Made by a program: the position numbers and the translations under genes
Shown: positions 1-8,961 of the stretch, one piece after another
Layout: every line of letters begins with the position of its first letter
How positions within the stretch are numbered: position 1 is the first letter of the stretch
Assembly: GCA_030748335.1 (NCBI GenBank)
Contig: JASMMD010000010.1
Coordinates: 1-42,565 of the forward strand
Direction: 5' to 3'
DNA from: Candidatus Thalassarchaeum sp.
GTDB lineage: Archaea; Thermoplasmatota; Poseidoniia; Poseidoniales; Thalassarchaeaceae
Length of the DNA: 42,565 nt
The notes under the pieces: model-generated
What the model was told of the DNA's origin: nothing
What the model saw: only the letters and a program-made list of their open reading frames with translations
Database searches by the model: none

Positions 1-1
1 G

Positions 2-364
2 TTGGAAGAAAAGGAAATGGCGTACATATTCGATGAACCATCCTTAGTAAAACTCAACTCATTGATTGACAGCATGGCCCCATCCAGTAGCGATTTACAG
101 TGCCCAATATGTGATGAGAAAATGGGAACTTTCTCTGTGCCCTACATTCCTGCAGATGATGAGACTCATCTTCGAATTAATCGTGTAGGTTATGATGCAG
201 ATAAAATTGTAGTTGGATGGGCATTGAACCTTGTTGTGGCTGGAGTGAAAGCAGCCATACCCAATGCCGAGGAAACAATTGATCTGGACTCCTGTGTTGA
301 TTGTAGGGTGATTTGGTTTGACGGCTCAGAGAAAAATAAGCTGGGCTCTGGCACAATAAACTAG
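2..364 (+). CDS. Small zinc-ribbon protein, possibly 5'-truncated by the window
   Basis: No named family is certain. The frame is open from the window edge, so the N-terminus may lie outside; the first ATG is at 17, and a TTG at 2 is also in frame. The protein has a CPIC pair near residue 34 and a CVDC pair near residue 98, followed by IWFD. This resembles a zf-TFIIB-type ribbon (CPxC...CxxCxxxWxD) whose two halves are separated by about 60 residues. The separating stretch includes a hydrophobic segment (VVGWALNLVVAGV) that could be membrane-embedded. The same split layout occurs in the C-terminal half of the protein at 20455-21471 (CPIC...CTDCGSFWFD), so the two are probably paralogous domains. 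The base composition is more A/T-rich than in uvrA downstream. Function is unknown. Confidence 0.6.
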   Translation: MEEKEMAYIFDEPSLVKLNSLIDSMAPSSSDLQCPICDEKMGTFSVPYIPADDETHLRINRVGYDADKIVVGWALNLVVAGVKAAIPNAEETIDLDSCVDCRVIWFDGSEKNKLGSGTIN

Positions 365-429
365 ACCTTTAGAATACATGAATTCAAGGACATCCTCGCG
401 CACGCATGCTTCCATAAGGAAGTTCAGAC

Positions 430-3411
430 ATGGCTAAGCGATTGAAGAACGGCGCATCCAAGGATGGATGGATAGAGGTTCGAGGGGCCCGTACCCACAA
501 TCTCCAGAACATCGATGTCAAGATTCCAAGGGGTAAGTTCGTCGTTCTTTCAGGTGTGTCCGGCTCAGGCAAGTCGAGCCTGGCCTTCGACACTCTGTAC
601 GCTGAGGGCCAACGTCGCTACATCGAGAGTCTGAGCTCCTATGCGAGGCAGTTCTTAGGTCAGATGAAGAAGCCCGACTGCGACAGCATCGAGGGATTGT
701 CCCCTGCCATCAGCATCGACCAGAAGCAAGGTAGCCACAATCCCCGCTCGACCGTGGCTACCGTGACCGAGATCATGGATTACATGCGCCTGCTCTGGGC
801 AAGAGTGGGCCTTCCTCACTGCCCCGATTGCGGCAGGGAGGTCGCCAGACGAACGGTGCAGGAGATCGTCGATGACGTACTCTGGAGGTTTGAGGGCCAT
901 GCGGTTGCAGTCTGGAGCCCGGTGGTGCGTAACCGCAAGGGCACCCACGCGGACCTGTTCAGGGCGCTTGTCGAGCAGGGTTACCTCGAGGGCAGGGTGA
1001 ACGGCCGCGATGCCAATTTCGAGAACCCACCGGAACTCGAGAAGAACCTAAGACACGACATAGACGTCAGGATTGACCGAATAAAGCTCGAGAGGGCGAG
1101 CCGACAGCGCCTGACCGAAGGTGTCGAGGCCGGTCTCAGACTGGGTGCCGGCGCGGTCGCGATTGAGAGCCTCAAGGCGCCCAAGCCGAGGAAGTCCGAC
1201 GACCCAGGAGAGCAGAGGTTCCAGACGGCGCAGGACGAGTCGATTGCGTACTCTGAGGAGTTCGCTTGCCCGGAGCACGGGGCATTCCTACCTGAGATGA
1301 GCCCACGGGTGTTCTCGTTCAACAACCCACTCGGTGCGTGTCCCTCATGCCAGGGCCTCGGCGTCCAGAGGAACTTTTCCCCAGACCTCGTCATAGACAG
1401 GCTCGCCACCGTCGAAGAGGGATGCATCACACCGTTCCGTCGCTCGATGATGTCCGGGTGGTACAGGACCCAGATGACGCAGACCTGTGAGCACTTCGGG
1501 ATTCCTCACGACGTCCCGTTCGGGCAGTTAGACTCAGATGCACAGGGAATTCTGTTGAACGGCTCGGGTGAGGTTGACATCAACTTCAACTTCGTATCTC
1601 GAAAAGGCTCCTCTTACCAGATGGTACGCCCTTGGGAAGGCGTCTTCCCACGTCTCCGGAGGACCTACACGGACACCAGTTCGAACCGGACCCGCTCCCG
1701 CCTCACCTCATACATGACCGACGAGCCGTGCTCGGACTGCGGTGGGAAGAAGTTGAACAGCGCCGTCAGCATGGTCACGGTGGGTGGGATTTCCCTTCCC
1801 GATATCTCCTTCTGCAGCGTCCTCGAGGCACTCGCAGTCGTCCAGAACTGGCGCATAGGAGGCCTAGATGATACTTGGGATAGGCTAGACAGGGAAGAGC
1901 CGGACACTCCAACAGTTTCGAAGTGCGAGCAACTCGACGAGAGGTCGCTCTTCATCGCTCAGGAGGTCATCAAGGAGATTGAGTCTCGTCTCAGGTTCCT
2001 TGCGCTTGTTGGCCTCGACTACCTCACCCTCGACCGGCGGGCCAGCACACTCTCGGGCGGCGAGTCACAGAGGATTCGCCTAGCCACCCAAATTGGGACA
2101 CGCCTGACAGGGGTGATGTACGTCCTCGACGAACCCAGTATAGGACTTCACCCGAGGGACAACGGGAGACTGTTGGAGACCCTGAGGGAGCTGACCTCGC
2201 TTGGTAACACCCTGCTGGTGGTTGAACACGACGAGGCGACACTCCGGCAGGCCGACTGGCTAGTCGATCTCGGTCCAGGCGCAGGCAAGGAGGGCGGCTG
2301 GATAGTCGTCAACGGTGATTTCGAGGAACTCATCAATAGCAAGGAGAGTGTGACCGGGGCCTATCTGTCTGGCAGGAAGAGCATACCCCTGCCCGAGGAC
2401 CGAACCACACCAGAGGATGATAGGTGGCTCGTGGTGACGGGCGCCCGGCAGAACAACCTACAGGACATAGACGTCAGAATCCCCCTCGGTTGCATCGTCG
2501 CTGTGACCGGCGTCTCGGGGTCGGGCAAGTCTTCATTGGTCACCTCCACCATAGCCCCATCCCTCCAGCGGGAGCTGCACGGCTCCGATACCACCCCGGG
2601 CAGCCATGACAGAATCGAGGGCCACGAGGACATCGACAAGACCATCGTCATAGATCAGTCACCAATCGGCCGCACACCCCGCTCAAACCCCGCCACTTAC
2701 ACAGGAGCGTTCTCCCCGATACGCGAACTATTCACTCAAACCAATCTCGCAAAGGAGCGCGGCTACCAGCCGGGGCAATTCTCCTTCAACGTCAGGGGAG
2801 GTAGGTGCGAAGCCTGCAAGGGCGCCGGCTCCACCAAACTGGAGATGAACTTCCTCCCGGATGTTTGGGTGGTATGTGACGTCTGCAAAGGCAAGCGCTA
2901 CACACGCGAGACCCTAGAGGTCGAGTGGCGAGGCAAGAACATACACGACGTCCTCGAGATGAATGTCGCCGAAGCCTGCGACTTCTTCGCTAACCAACGT
3001 TCCATCTTCCGCATCTTGTCGACCATTAGGGACGTCGGTCTGGGGTACATCCGCCTCGGCCAACCCGCGACGACTCTCTCAGGAGGGGAGGCTCAGAGGG
3101 TCAAACTCGCCACGCAGTTGCACCGCCCGGCCACCAAGCACACGGTGTACATCCTCGATGAGCCGACGACCGGACTCTCCCTTGCGGATGTGCACCAACT
3201 GATCGAAGTTCTGCTCCGCTTGCGGCGCAACGGACACACCGTCATCATCATCGAGCATCATCTAGATGTAATCAAATGCGCCGATTGGGTCTTGGATCTC
3301 GGACCGGAAGGCGGCGAAATGGGAGGACTGGTGGTCGCCGAGGGGCCCCCAGAAAAAATCGCCAAGAACCCGGATAGTTACACTGGACAACATCTTATCG
3401 AACTCGTTTGA
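430..3411 (+). CDS. uvrA: Excinuclease ABC subunit A (UvrA)
   Basis: DNA-damage recognition ATPase of nucleotide excision repair, which loads UvrB on lesions. The 993 residues, slightly more than usual for UvrA, carry both ABC modules: Walker [10 protein letters not shown] near residues 42-50 and again near 694, signatures LSGGESQR near 540 and LSGGEAQR near 882, and Walker B segments [13 protein letters not shown] and ILDEPTTGL. Zinc modules are present (CPDCG near residue 134, CPSCQG, CSDCGG, and CEACKG...CDVCKG near 800). One canonical CxxC ligand pair reads CPEH before the [16 protein letters not shown] segment, so a His stands where Cys is usual. The ATG is preceded by GGAAG seven bases upstream, inside a short inverted repeat CTTCC-ATAA-GGAAG at 409-422. 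UvrABC in mesophilic archaea is generally viewed as acquired from bacteria. uvrB and uvrC are not in this window. Confidence 0.97.
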   Translation: MAKRLKNGASKDGWIEVRGARTHNLQNIDVKIPRGKFVVLSGVSGSGKSSLAFDTLYAEGQRRYIESLSSYARQFLGQMKKPDCDSIEGLSPAISIDQKQGSHNPRSTVATVTEIMDYMRLLWARVGLPHCPDCGREVARRTVQEIVDDVLWRFEGHAVAVWSPVVRNRKGTHADLFRALVEQGYLEGRVNGRDANFENPPELEKNLRHDIDVRIDRIKLERASRQRLTEGVEAGLRLGAGAVAIESLKAPKPRKSDDPGEQRFQTAQDESIAYSEEFACPEHGAFLPEMSPRVFSFNNPLGACPSCQGLGVQRNFSPDLVIDRLATVEEGCITPFRRSMMSGWYRTQMTQTCEHFGIPHDVPFGQLDSDAQGILLNGSGEVDINFNFVSRKGSSYQMVRPWEGVFPRLRRTYTDTSSNRTRSRLTSYMTDEPCSDCGGKKLNSAVSMVTVGGISLPDISFCSVLEALAVVQNWRIGGLDDTWDRLDREEPDTPTVSKCEQLDERSLFIAQEVIKEIESRLRFLALVGLDYLTLDRRASTLSGGESQRIRLATQIGTRLTGVMYVLDEPSIGLHPRDNGRLLETLRELTSLGNTLLVVEHDEATLRQADWLVDLGPGAGKEGGWIVVNGDFEELINSKESVTGAYLSGRKSIPLPEDRTTPEDDRWLVVTGARQNNLQDIDVRIPLGCIVAVTGVSGSGKSSLVTSTIAPSLQRELHGSDTTPGSHDRIEGHEDIDKTIVIDQSPIGRTPRSNPATYTGAFSPIRELFTQTNLAKERGYQPGQFSFNVRGGRCEACKGAGSTKLEMNFLPDVWVVCDVCKGKRYTRETLEVEWRGKNIHDVLEMNVAEACDFFANQRSIFRILSTIRDVGLGYIRLGQPATTLSGGEAQRVKLATQLHRPATKHTVYILDEPTTGLSLADVHQLIEVLLRLRRNGHTVIIIEHHLDVIKCADWVLDLGPEGGEMGGLVVAEGPPEKIAKNPDSYTGQHLIELV

Positions 3412-3461
3412 GTAGTGTATCGGGCTAAGCCTTGAGAAGGACCACCTTGTCAGTGAGGCAG

Positions 3462-4223
3462 ATGTACCGCTCAGGCAACCCCGCTCTCAGTGATTCGACG
3501 TTTGACAAGAGCAACTACTCAGAGGCCCCATGGTGGGACGGTGTGGAGAGCAATTTGATGACGATAGAAGGGGTCGCTGAGAAGACCGGCATCCTCCTAC
3601 TGATTACCGCAACCACGGGATTACTCACGGCATTTTCCATGCCATCCTCAGCACCGCTGATACTGCTAGGTATCTTGGGTGGTTTCGTCATTGCAATGAT
3701 GGTGATATTCTCGGGCTCGATGAATCCGATTCTGATTTGCGCATATGCCGCCTTGGAAGGTCTTGCGCTAGGTGGGTTCACTTGGTACTTCGAAGTACCA
3801 CTACAAATGCCCGGCATAGGTCTCATAGCGGCCCTTCTGACATTCTTGATTCTTGGAGCCATGATAATGATCTACAGGGCTGGCCTGATTGCATGGGACC
3901 AGAACACCCGAATCGCGGTTACATCCGCGTTGATTGCCATTGTCCTGATCTACATTGTCTCTATCATTGGCTCGTTCAGCGGTTGGTACCACGTCCCCTA
4001 CATCCATGGAGCAGGCCCAATTGGCATAGGCTTCTCTCTATTCGTCGTAGGGATAGGAGCTCTATGTTTGGTCGCAGACTTCGACTTCATCGAAAAGGGA
4101 GTGGAGAGAGGAGCCCCCAAACAATTGGAGTGGAGAGCGGCCTTTGGGCTGATGGTCACACTAATTTGGCTCTATCTAGAGATTCTCAAACTACTAGCCA
4201 AGATTGCAGCCTCGAGGCGCTAG
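3462..4223 (+). CDS. Bax inhibitor-1/YccA family membrane protein
   Basis: A polytopic membrane protein of about 253 residues with roughly seven hydrophobic segments. It begins YRSGNPALSDSTF, like the RSSNP start of many YccA-type Bax-inhibitor proteins, and contains the family-like segment YAALEGLALGGFTWYFE. The C-terminal part includes DFDFIEKGVERGAP, acidic residues of the kind that form the pH/Ca2+ switch in the YetJ/TMBIM fold. I chose ATG 3462 because the family usually starts just before the SGNP motif and a GTGAGG precedes it. TTG 3432 and GTG 3453 are in frame and would add up to ten residues. It follows uvrA by about 50 bases and is followed after 3 bases by a LysE-type exporter, so the two membrane proteins are probably co-transcribed. 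Its physiological role is unknown. Confidence 0.85.
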   Translation: MYRSGNPALSDSTFDKSNYSEAPWWDGVESNLMTIEGVAEKTGILLLITATTGLLTAFSMPSSAPLILLGILGGFVIAMMVIFSGSMNPILICAYAALEGLALGGFTWYFEVPLQMPGIGLIAALLTFLILGAMIMIYRAGLIAWDQNTRIAVTSALIAIVLIYIVSIIGSFSGWYHVPYIHGAGPIGIGFSLFVVGIGALCLVADFDFIEKGVERGAPKQLEWRAAFGLMVTLIWLYLEILKLLAKIAASRR

Positions 4224-4226
4224 GAG

Positions 4227-4862
4227 ATGGATACTGAGGTCATAGCACAATTGGCCGCTGCCGGGATAGCCCTCGGAATCATCGAGGGCATCAAACCAGG
4301 CCCGCTTCTGACTATGGTCATCAGGGAGTCCCTTTCGAAGGGCCTGAAGGCTGGCATGTGGACGGCCGCGGCCCCCATCTTCACCGACGGCCCGATGATA
4401 ATCGCTAGCCTCTTCCTCGCTGGCTGGATGGCCACGCAACCCCCTATTCTATTCTCGATATCTCTCTTAGGAGCCTTGTTCTTAGCAAAAATGGGCTTCG
4501 AGTGCTTCTCCTTGGAGCCCCCTGACCCAGACTCCGAACCCGACGCCTCTGGCTCGTTCAAGCGAGGGGTGCTGACCAATCTTCTGAACCCCAATGTGTA
4601 CATGTTCTGGTTCTTGATCGGAGGTCCCCTGATGGCCTCGGCAGCGGAACAGGAGCCTCTGGCACCTATCTTGTATGCCATATGCTTCCTAATCACCATA
4701 ATTCTAGTCAAGGCATCCATTGCTTGGCTTTTCGTCGGTGGCGGCACCTGGTTGTCCCCCAGTAAGTACCGCATCGCTATGGTCATCTGCGGGTTGGCGA
4801 TGCTCGGCTTCGCCGTCAGCTTCGCATATCAGGCCTATGGGCTGTACCCGGACGTGTTCTAG
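4227..4862 (+). CDS. LysE/RhtB-type amino-acid exporter family protein
   Basis: A 211-residue protein with about six hydrophobic helices. The N-terminal EGIKPGPLLTMV with a following SLSKGLKAG matches the PGP loop of the LysE/RhtB superfamily, and NLLNPNVYMFW matches the second conserved loop (NPK/NPN...FW). The family exports amino acids or small metabolites; the substrate cannot be read from sequence. The ATG follows the previous stop after only three bases (TAG-GAG-ATG), which suggests translational coupling to the YccA-like gene. The stop TAG shares the palindrome CTAG with the stop of the convergent lipoprotein gene, so the two genes overlap by four bases with no room for a separate terminator. 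A second exporter of this superfamily is encoded at 14852-15451. Confidence 0.87.
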   Translation: MDTEVIAQLAAAGIALGIIEGIKPGPLLTMVIRESLSKGLKAGMWTAAAPIFTDGPMIIASLFLAGWMATQPPILFSISLLGALFLAKMGFECFSLEPPDPDSEPDASGSFKRGVLTNLLNPNVYMFWFLIGGPLMASAAEQEPLAPILYAICFLITIILVKASIAWLFVGGGTWLSPSKYRIAMVICGLAMLGFAVSFAYQAYGLYPDVF

Positions 4863-6313
4863 AGGGTACCCGGACCGCCGATTGGCAGTTCGGTCAGGGT
4901 GCCGTTGCCGCGCAGCGAAGGACCGATTGTCATGGTGCCGAAGATACCAATCTCACCACCCACGTTGTGAGCGAGTCCGAACCATGCCCTACCATACTGA
5001 TCAATGATGATGTCATTGAAGTCGCCGAAGCCACCGCACCTGTTGAAACCGCAGTCGGCTGTGGTGTCGAGAGGGTCCCCCCACGCATTGACCTGCACCG
5101 TGGTCATCAGAGGCATCGGGCTGAACGCGTCGGAGATTACAGTCAGGTAACCATTCCACGTATCCCCCCCAGAGTCCCCTAGGTATCCCAATGCGACCTG
5201 TCCGGGACCACCCGCGGTCAGAACGGGGAAACCAGTTCCGTTGAGACCGATTGGCGGAGCCACCATCAACGGCTCACTCCACGTATCTCCCTCGTTCATT
5301 GAGTACGAGTAGTAGGGCATGTTGTCAGAACCCATCCACATCGCGTGGACATTGTTCTCCGAATCTGGGTAGACCTGCGCCTCCTCGAAGTTCCAAGTCT
5401 CCGCCGTCCCGGTGGTCTCCGTCGGCAGTGGGTGCTCGGTCCATGTTAGGCCACCGTTCGTGCTACGGTAGATGGAGTAACCTTCACCGTCATCACAGCC
5501 CCTGTTACCGCGGTAGAAGTTGCCGTTGTCAGATCCCATGATATGTCCCGTGAGACCACCACTGTTGCAGCTCGTCGGTGCACCCGGGACCTCCGGACCC
5601 CATGTCAGACCACCATCATTGCTTGAAGAGCAAACTGGATAGGGATAGTTCCCGTTGACGCAGAAAACCCACGTTGTCGGATGGAATAGCGCTGGGTAGG
5701 GCGAGGAAGCGATGGTCTGGTGGTCCTGCACTGACCAGCCAGTCGCAACGGATGGGCCAGTCCAACTACCTCCTTCGTTGTCTGACCACTCCACGGTCAT
5801 GCCTAGGAGAGCATGCATGTCGAACTTCATCACCCGGTCTGTCCATGGGTCGACGTAGACGTACGGATCGTTGCTGTTGGCTACGGGCGCGAACACGCTG
5901 TACACATCTTCGCAAACGTAGTCGCTGACGTTCATCATTCCAATCAACCCGGAGCAGCGCACAATCGCTGTCGAGCCCGAATCTCCGTTGCCCCAACTGG
6001 TCATGTACAGGTTGTCGGCCGACGTGACCCCTATGGTCGGCTCGAAAGTGGTCATCCCGATTCCATAGTAGGTGCCGACTGCGCATGCAGGGGCGTTGTT
6101 GCCAACCAGCACAGAGGTCCCGTTGAACACGTCCGAGATTTTGGTGGCATCGCTGGCGTTGGCATAGTGGTACCAGGTGTTGTTGGCGATACCCTCAGGA
6201 CACAACTCATCGAATACCCCCTTCTCCACAACCACAACCTTCTCCTCGCTGAAGCAGCCCCCGAGGGGGGCTGAAACCACCACCAACACGAGCATCATCG
6301 CTGTGACACGCAC
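4859..6313 (-). CDS. Secreted lipoprotein with Asp-box (sialidase-like) repeats, copy 1
   Basis: A 484-residue protein with a lipoprotein signal peptide: Arg2, a hydrophobic stretch, then lipobox LGGC with Cys20. The mature part carries at least four Asp-box/BNR motifs of the S-x-D/N-x-G-x-T/S-W type near residues 177-184, 231-238, 284-291 and 338-345, which indicates a beta-propeller of the sialidase/exo-alpha-sialidase superfamily. Sialidase catalytic residues cannot be assigned by eye, so enzymatic activity is unproven; it could be a binding propeller. It is a paralog of the next gene upstream (6358-7884), sharing TWYHY, TFEPTIG and DMHAL segments. The start is GTG 6313; ATG 6298 is possible but would remove the positively charged signal-peptide N-terminus. 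It is the last gene of the minus-strand operon, 44 bases after its paralog. Confidence 0.82.
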   Translation of the reverse strand: MRVTAMMLVLVVVSAPLGGCFSEEKVVVVEKGVFDELCPEGIANNTWYHYANASDATKISDVFNGTSVLVGNNAPACAVGTYYGIGMTTFEPTIGVTSADNLYMTSWGNGDSGSTAIVRCSGLIGMMNVSDYVCEDVYSVFAPVANSNDPYVYVDPWTDRVMKFDMHALLGMTVEWSDNEGGSWTGPSVATGWSVQDHQTIASSPYPALFHPTTWVFCVNGNYPYPVCSSSNDGGLTWGPEVPGAPTSCNSGGLTGHIMGSDNGNFYRGNRGCDDGEGYSIYRSTNGGLTWTEHPLPTETTGTAETWNFEEAQVYPDSENNVHAMWMGSDNMPYYSYSMNEGDTWSEPLMVAPPIGLNGTGFPVLTAGGPGQVALGYLGDSGGDTWNGYLTVISDAFSPMPLMTTVQVNAWGDPLDTTADCGFNRCGGFGDFNDIIIDQYGRAWFGLAHNVGGEIGIFGTMTIGPSLRGNGTLTELPIGGPGTL

Positions 6314-6357
6314 GACCCACGGTCAGGACTCGCATACATCAGATGAACGGCAGCGCG

Positions 6358-7884
6358 TCATCCCATCAGCAGTGTTGTGTTGCCACCAGAAGGGAGCACA
6401 GGGAGGTATGTGAGATCGCCATACAAGGCGGGCCCCTCAGTCAAGGTCCCGATGACTGCTTCGTCAAAACCGGCCGCGTTGTGAGCGAGGGCTATCCAAG
6501 GACGCCCCTCATCATCGATTTCGACGTCGATGAAGTCACCGAATCCACCGCAACGAACGTTGCCGCAGTCGGATGTAATATCCAGAGGATCGTCCGGCAG
6601 ATTCACCGCCACACTGGTAATCAAAGGGTGCTCGGCGAACGCATCGGTCATTATCGCCATGTACCCCCCCCAACCGACACCCCCCACGGTCGAGTTGTTA
6701 GCACCCACGTCGTTGACCTCGCCGATGTAGCCGACCACCACTCTCCCCTCCGCGCCTGCGAAGATGGTCGGGAAACCGGTCTCTGTCACACCCGGAGCTG
6801 CCACCATCATTGGCTCGCTCCAAGTGTTGCCCTGATCCCGAGAGTAGGCATACCATGGCATCTGGTCGTTGCTTATCCAAGTCGCATGGAGATTGCCTCC
6901 ATCATCAACAGCCGTGGCGACCTCATGTGAGTGCCAACCCTGCTGCATACCGACTTCCGTAGTTATCGTATGCTCTGTCCAGGTATACCCCCCATCCAGA
7001 GAGCGGTAGACGGCCGGCCCCTCACACGACGGGTTGCCCCTGTAGACAGCGCCATCTATGCCACCTGCTACATGGCCATGCAGTCCCGAGCACTGTGGGA
7101 AGCTACTGCTTGGAAATCCGATTCTCTGCACATCCCAAGACAGCCCACCATTCAGCGAACGTGAGCACTGTGCTCCCGCTGCTGGTGAGCCAGTGTTGAT
7201 GCAGTAGACGTAGATCACCTCATGGAAAGCCGTTACACCGGGTGGCGGGGGCATCGAGGCGATGCTCTGGTGGTCTTGGGTAACGTAGTATCCCTCTACG
7301 GGGTACGGTGCGCTCCAGGTGTCGCCGTCGTTGTCCGAGTACTCCACGAACATCGCTGCGAGAGCGTGCATGTCGAACTTGACTAGCCTATCAGTGAACT
7401 TATCCACGTAGATGTAGGGGTCGTTTGAGTTAGGGGTCTGCCCAGAGTCTTCATCTATCGTTCCGAATGGTCCAACATCCTCCCAAGTCTGTCCTTGGTC
7501 CCGAGATCTGATGATGTGAGTACCATCACCTAGACCGTTCCAGCTAGTGAAGAATATAGCCCCCGAGGCGGTGATTCCGATAGTCGGCTCGAAGGTGTCG
7601 AATCCAGTCCCATAGTAGGTGGCGTTGGAGAAGTATGGAGTACTGTTACCGCTCAAGTTTGCTGTGATGTTTGCCGCAGACAAAGCAGCCTCATCGGTGG
7701 CATCAACGGCCCATGGGGCTGATACCGAGCCGGGATAGTGGTACCAGGTCGTGATGGGGATTTCCTGATCAAAGATGAAGGGGCCCTCCTTGACATACAC
7801 TTCCTCCTCATCGTCCCACCAGAGACATCCGGTGATAGTGGAACTCAACATCAGCAGCACGAGCAGCGAAGCAATCCTCCTCAT
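6358..7884 (-). CDS. Secreted lipoprotein with Asp-box (sialidase-like) repeats, copy 2
   Basis: A 508-residue protein starting MRRIASLLVLLML with lipobox ITGC (Cys20), followed by an acidic linker (WWDDEEE). Five Asp-box motifs appear near residues 127-134 (SRDQGQTW), 183-190 (SDNDGDTW), 243-250 (SLNGGLSW), 295-302 (SLDGGYTW) and 348-355 (SRDQGNTW), so a sialidase-type propeller displayed outside the membrane is likely. I chose ATG 7884 because it gives the clean signal peptide and sits behind GTGAGAAGAAG, seven bases after the upstream dehydratase stop. A longer open frame would run into that gene. The homology to 4859-6313 spans the whole length, which indicates a tandem duplication. Its ligand or substrate is unknown; surface glycans are a reasonable guess. 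Confidence 0.85.
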   Translation of the reverse strand: MRRIASLLVLLMLSSTITGCLWWDDEEEVYVKEGPFIFDQEIPITTWYHYPGSVSAPWAVDATDEAALSAANITANLSGNSTPYFSNATYYGTGFDTFEPTIGITASGAIFFTSWNGLGDGTHIIRSRDQGQTWEDVGPFGTIDEDSGQTPNSNDPYIYVDKFTDRLVKFDMHALAAMFVEYSDNDGDTWSAPYPVEGYYVTQDHQSIASMPPPPGVTAFHEVIYVYCINTGSPAAGAQCSRSLNGGLSWDVQRIGFPSSSFPQCSGLHGHVAGGIDGAVYRGNPSCEGPAVYRSLDGGYTWTEHTITTEVGMQQGWHSHEVATAVDDGGNLHATWISNDQMPWYAYSRDQGNTWSEPMMVAAPGVTETGFPTIFAGAEGRVVVGYIGEVNDVGANNSTVGGVGWGGYMAIMTDAFAEHPLITSVAVNLPDDPLDITSDCGNVRCGGFGDFIDVEIDDEGRPWIALAHNAAGFDEAVIGTLTEGPALYGDLTYLPVLPSGGNTTLLMG

Positions 7885-7891
7885 CTTCTTC

Positions 7892-8923
7892 TCACTTATC
7901 CTTCTCAAGCAGGCCCGGCACCGAATCGAGCACCGAATCTCTGGCCGACTTCCATGACATCCCCAACTCCCGCTCCGCCGGCGTTGCATCCCAGTACAGC
8001 TTCCTTCTCAGATGCTGTCTTGCCCAGGACAGTGTTATTCGCTTGTCGAAGAGCGGACCAAAGACCAATGCAATCAGGTAGGGGACAGTGAATTTCGGGG
8101 TCTTGAGTTCTGGGTACTCCTCCCTTAGAGTCCTCGAAATCTCAGAGAACTGCATATCCCCGCTCACCGTCAGGTACCTCCCGGCGTTCCGACCCATGGT
8201 CAATGCCCTCACATGAGCCTCAGCGACATCTCTCACATCGACAATGTTGATTTGTATAGGAATCAACAGGGGAACTTTTCTCTTGACCAAGGCGTTCAGG
8301 AAAGAGAGCGATCCTCGCAGGTGTATCTTGCTCAGTGGAGGGCCGAAGACCACACTCGGGTGGATTGTAACCATCCTAGGCTTCCCTTCTCCTCCATCCC
8401 TCGAATGCCAATCTCTCACAACCCTCTCTGCCATCACCTTGGCCAACCCGTATGGGTTGCCGTCAAGCGTCGCATCGTCAGCCCAAGTTTCGGTGGTCAG
8501 TGTCTCCCCATCCCTCCACTTCATCGGCCTTATCGCCGCAGTTGATGAAGTGTGGACCAATCTCTCCACAGTCCCTGTGGCATCGATTGCCGCAATTACA
8601 TTCTGAGTGCCTATCACACTGGGATCGACAATTTGTCTCTGTGGGTCCTTTGCACTAATCCTCACCGCCGCAGCGGTGTGTATCAGATCAGTGCACCCGG
8701 CGATGGCAGCATGCACCGAATCTGCATCAAACAAGTCCATCTCGACAATCTCGAGCGACCCACCTTCGGCTATCGGCAATGCTCTCAGGTGTTCGACCCT
8801 GATGGGGTCTGAGGAGTCCCTAACGGTCGCTCTGACGTCCCTACCACGGGCGAGTAGGTTCGCTACCACGTGACTGCCGATGTAACCACTTGCCCCAGTA
8901 ACCGTGACAACTCCACCGCTCAC
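7892..8923 (-). CDS. NAD(P)-dependent extended SDR (epimerase/dehydratase or dihydroflavonol-reductase-like)
   Basis: A Rossmann-fold oxidoreductase of 343 residues. The N-terminal TGASGYIGS (TGxxGxxG) binds the cofactor, an HTAAAVR segment follows strand 4, HTSSTAA supplies the catalytic Ser/Thr region, and YGLAK supplies the catalytic Tyr and Lys. The overall pattern is closest to the dihydroflavonol-4-reductase/3-beta-HSD-like group of extended SDRs, so a hydroxyl/keto reduction on a lipid, sugar or isoprenoid is possible, but the substrate is not evident. The start is GTG 8923. It lies 38 bases after the HAD phosphatase gene and 7 bases before the lipoprotein gene, on the same strand as the geranylgeranyl-reductase-like gene, which places it in a probable cell-envelope operon. 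Confidence 0.85.
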   Translation of the reverse strand: MSGGVVTVTGASGYIGSHVVANLLARGRDVRATVRDSSDPIRVEHLRALPIAEGGSLEIVEMDLFDADSVHAAIAGCTDLIHTAAAVRISAKDPQRQIVDPSVIGTQNVIAAIDATGTVERLVHTSSTAAIRPMKWRDGETLTTETWADDATLDGNPYGLAKVMAERVVRDWHSRDGGEGKPRMVTIHPSVVFGPPLSKIHLRGSLSFLNALVKRKVPLLIPIQINIVDVRDVAEAHVRALTMGRNAGRYLTVSGDMQFSEISRTLREEYPELKTPKFTVPYLIALVFGPLFDKRITLSWARQHLRRKLYWDATPAERELGMSWKSARDSVLDSVPGLLEKDK

Positions 8924-8961
8924 GATTCCGGCAGGGGCTGGTGTGATTGAGGGTTTCTCCC

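Noticed and set aside
3432-3461. TTG 3432 start for the YccA-like gene
   Set aside because: ATG 3462 matches the family N-terminus better; the upstream ten residues lack similarity.
3737-4237. Plus-strand open frame (166 codons)
   Set aside because: Out-of-frame shadow of the YccA-like membrane-protein gene, Arg/His/Ser-rich with no hydrophobic helices.
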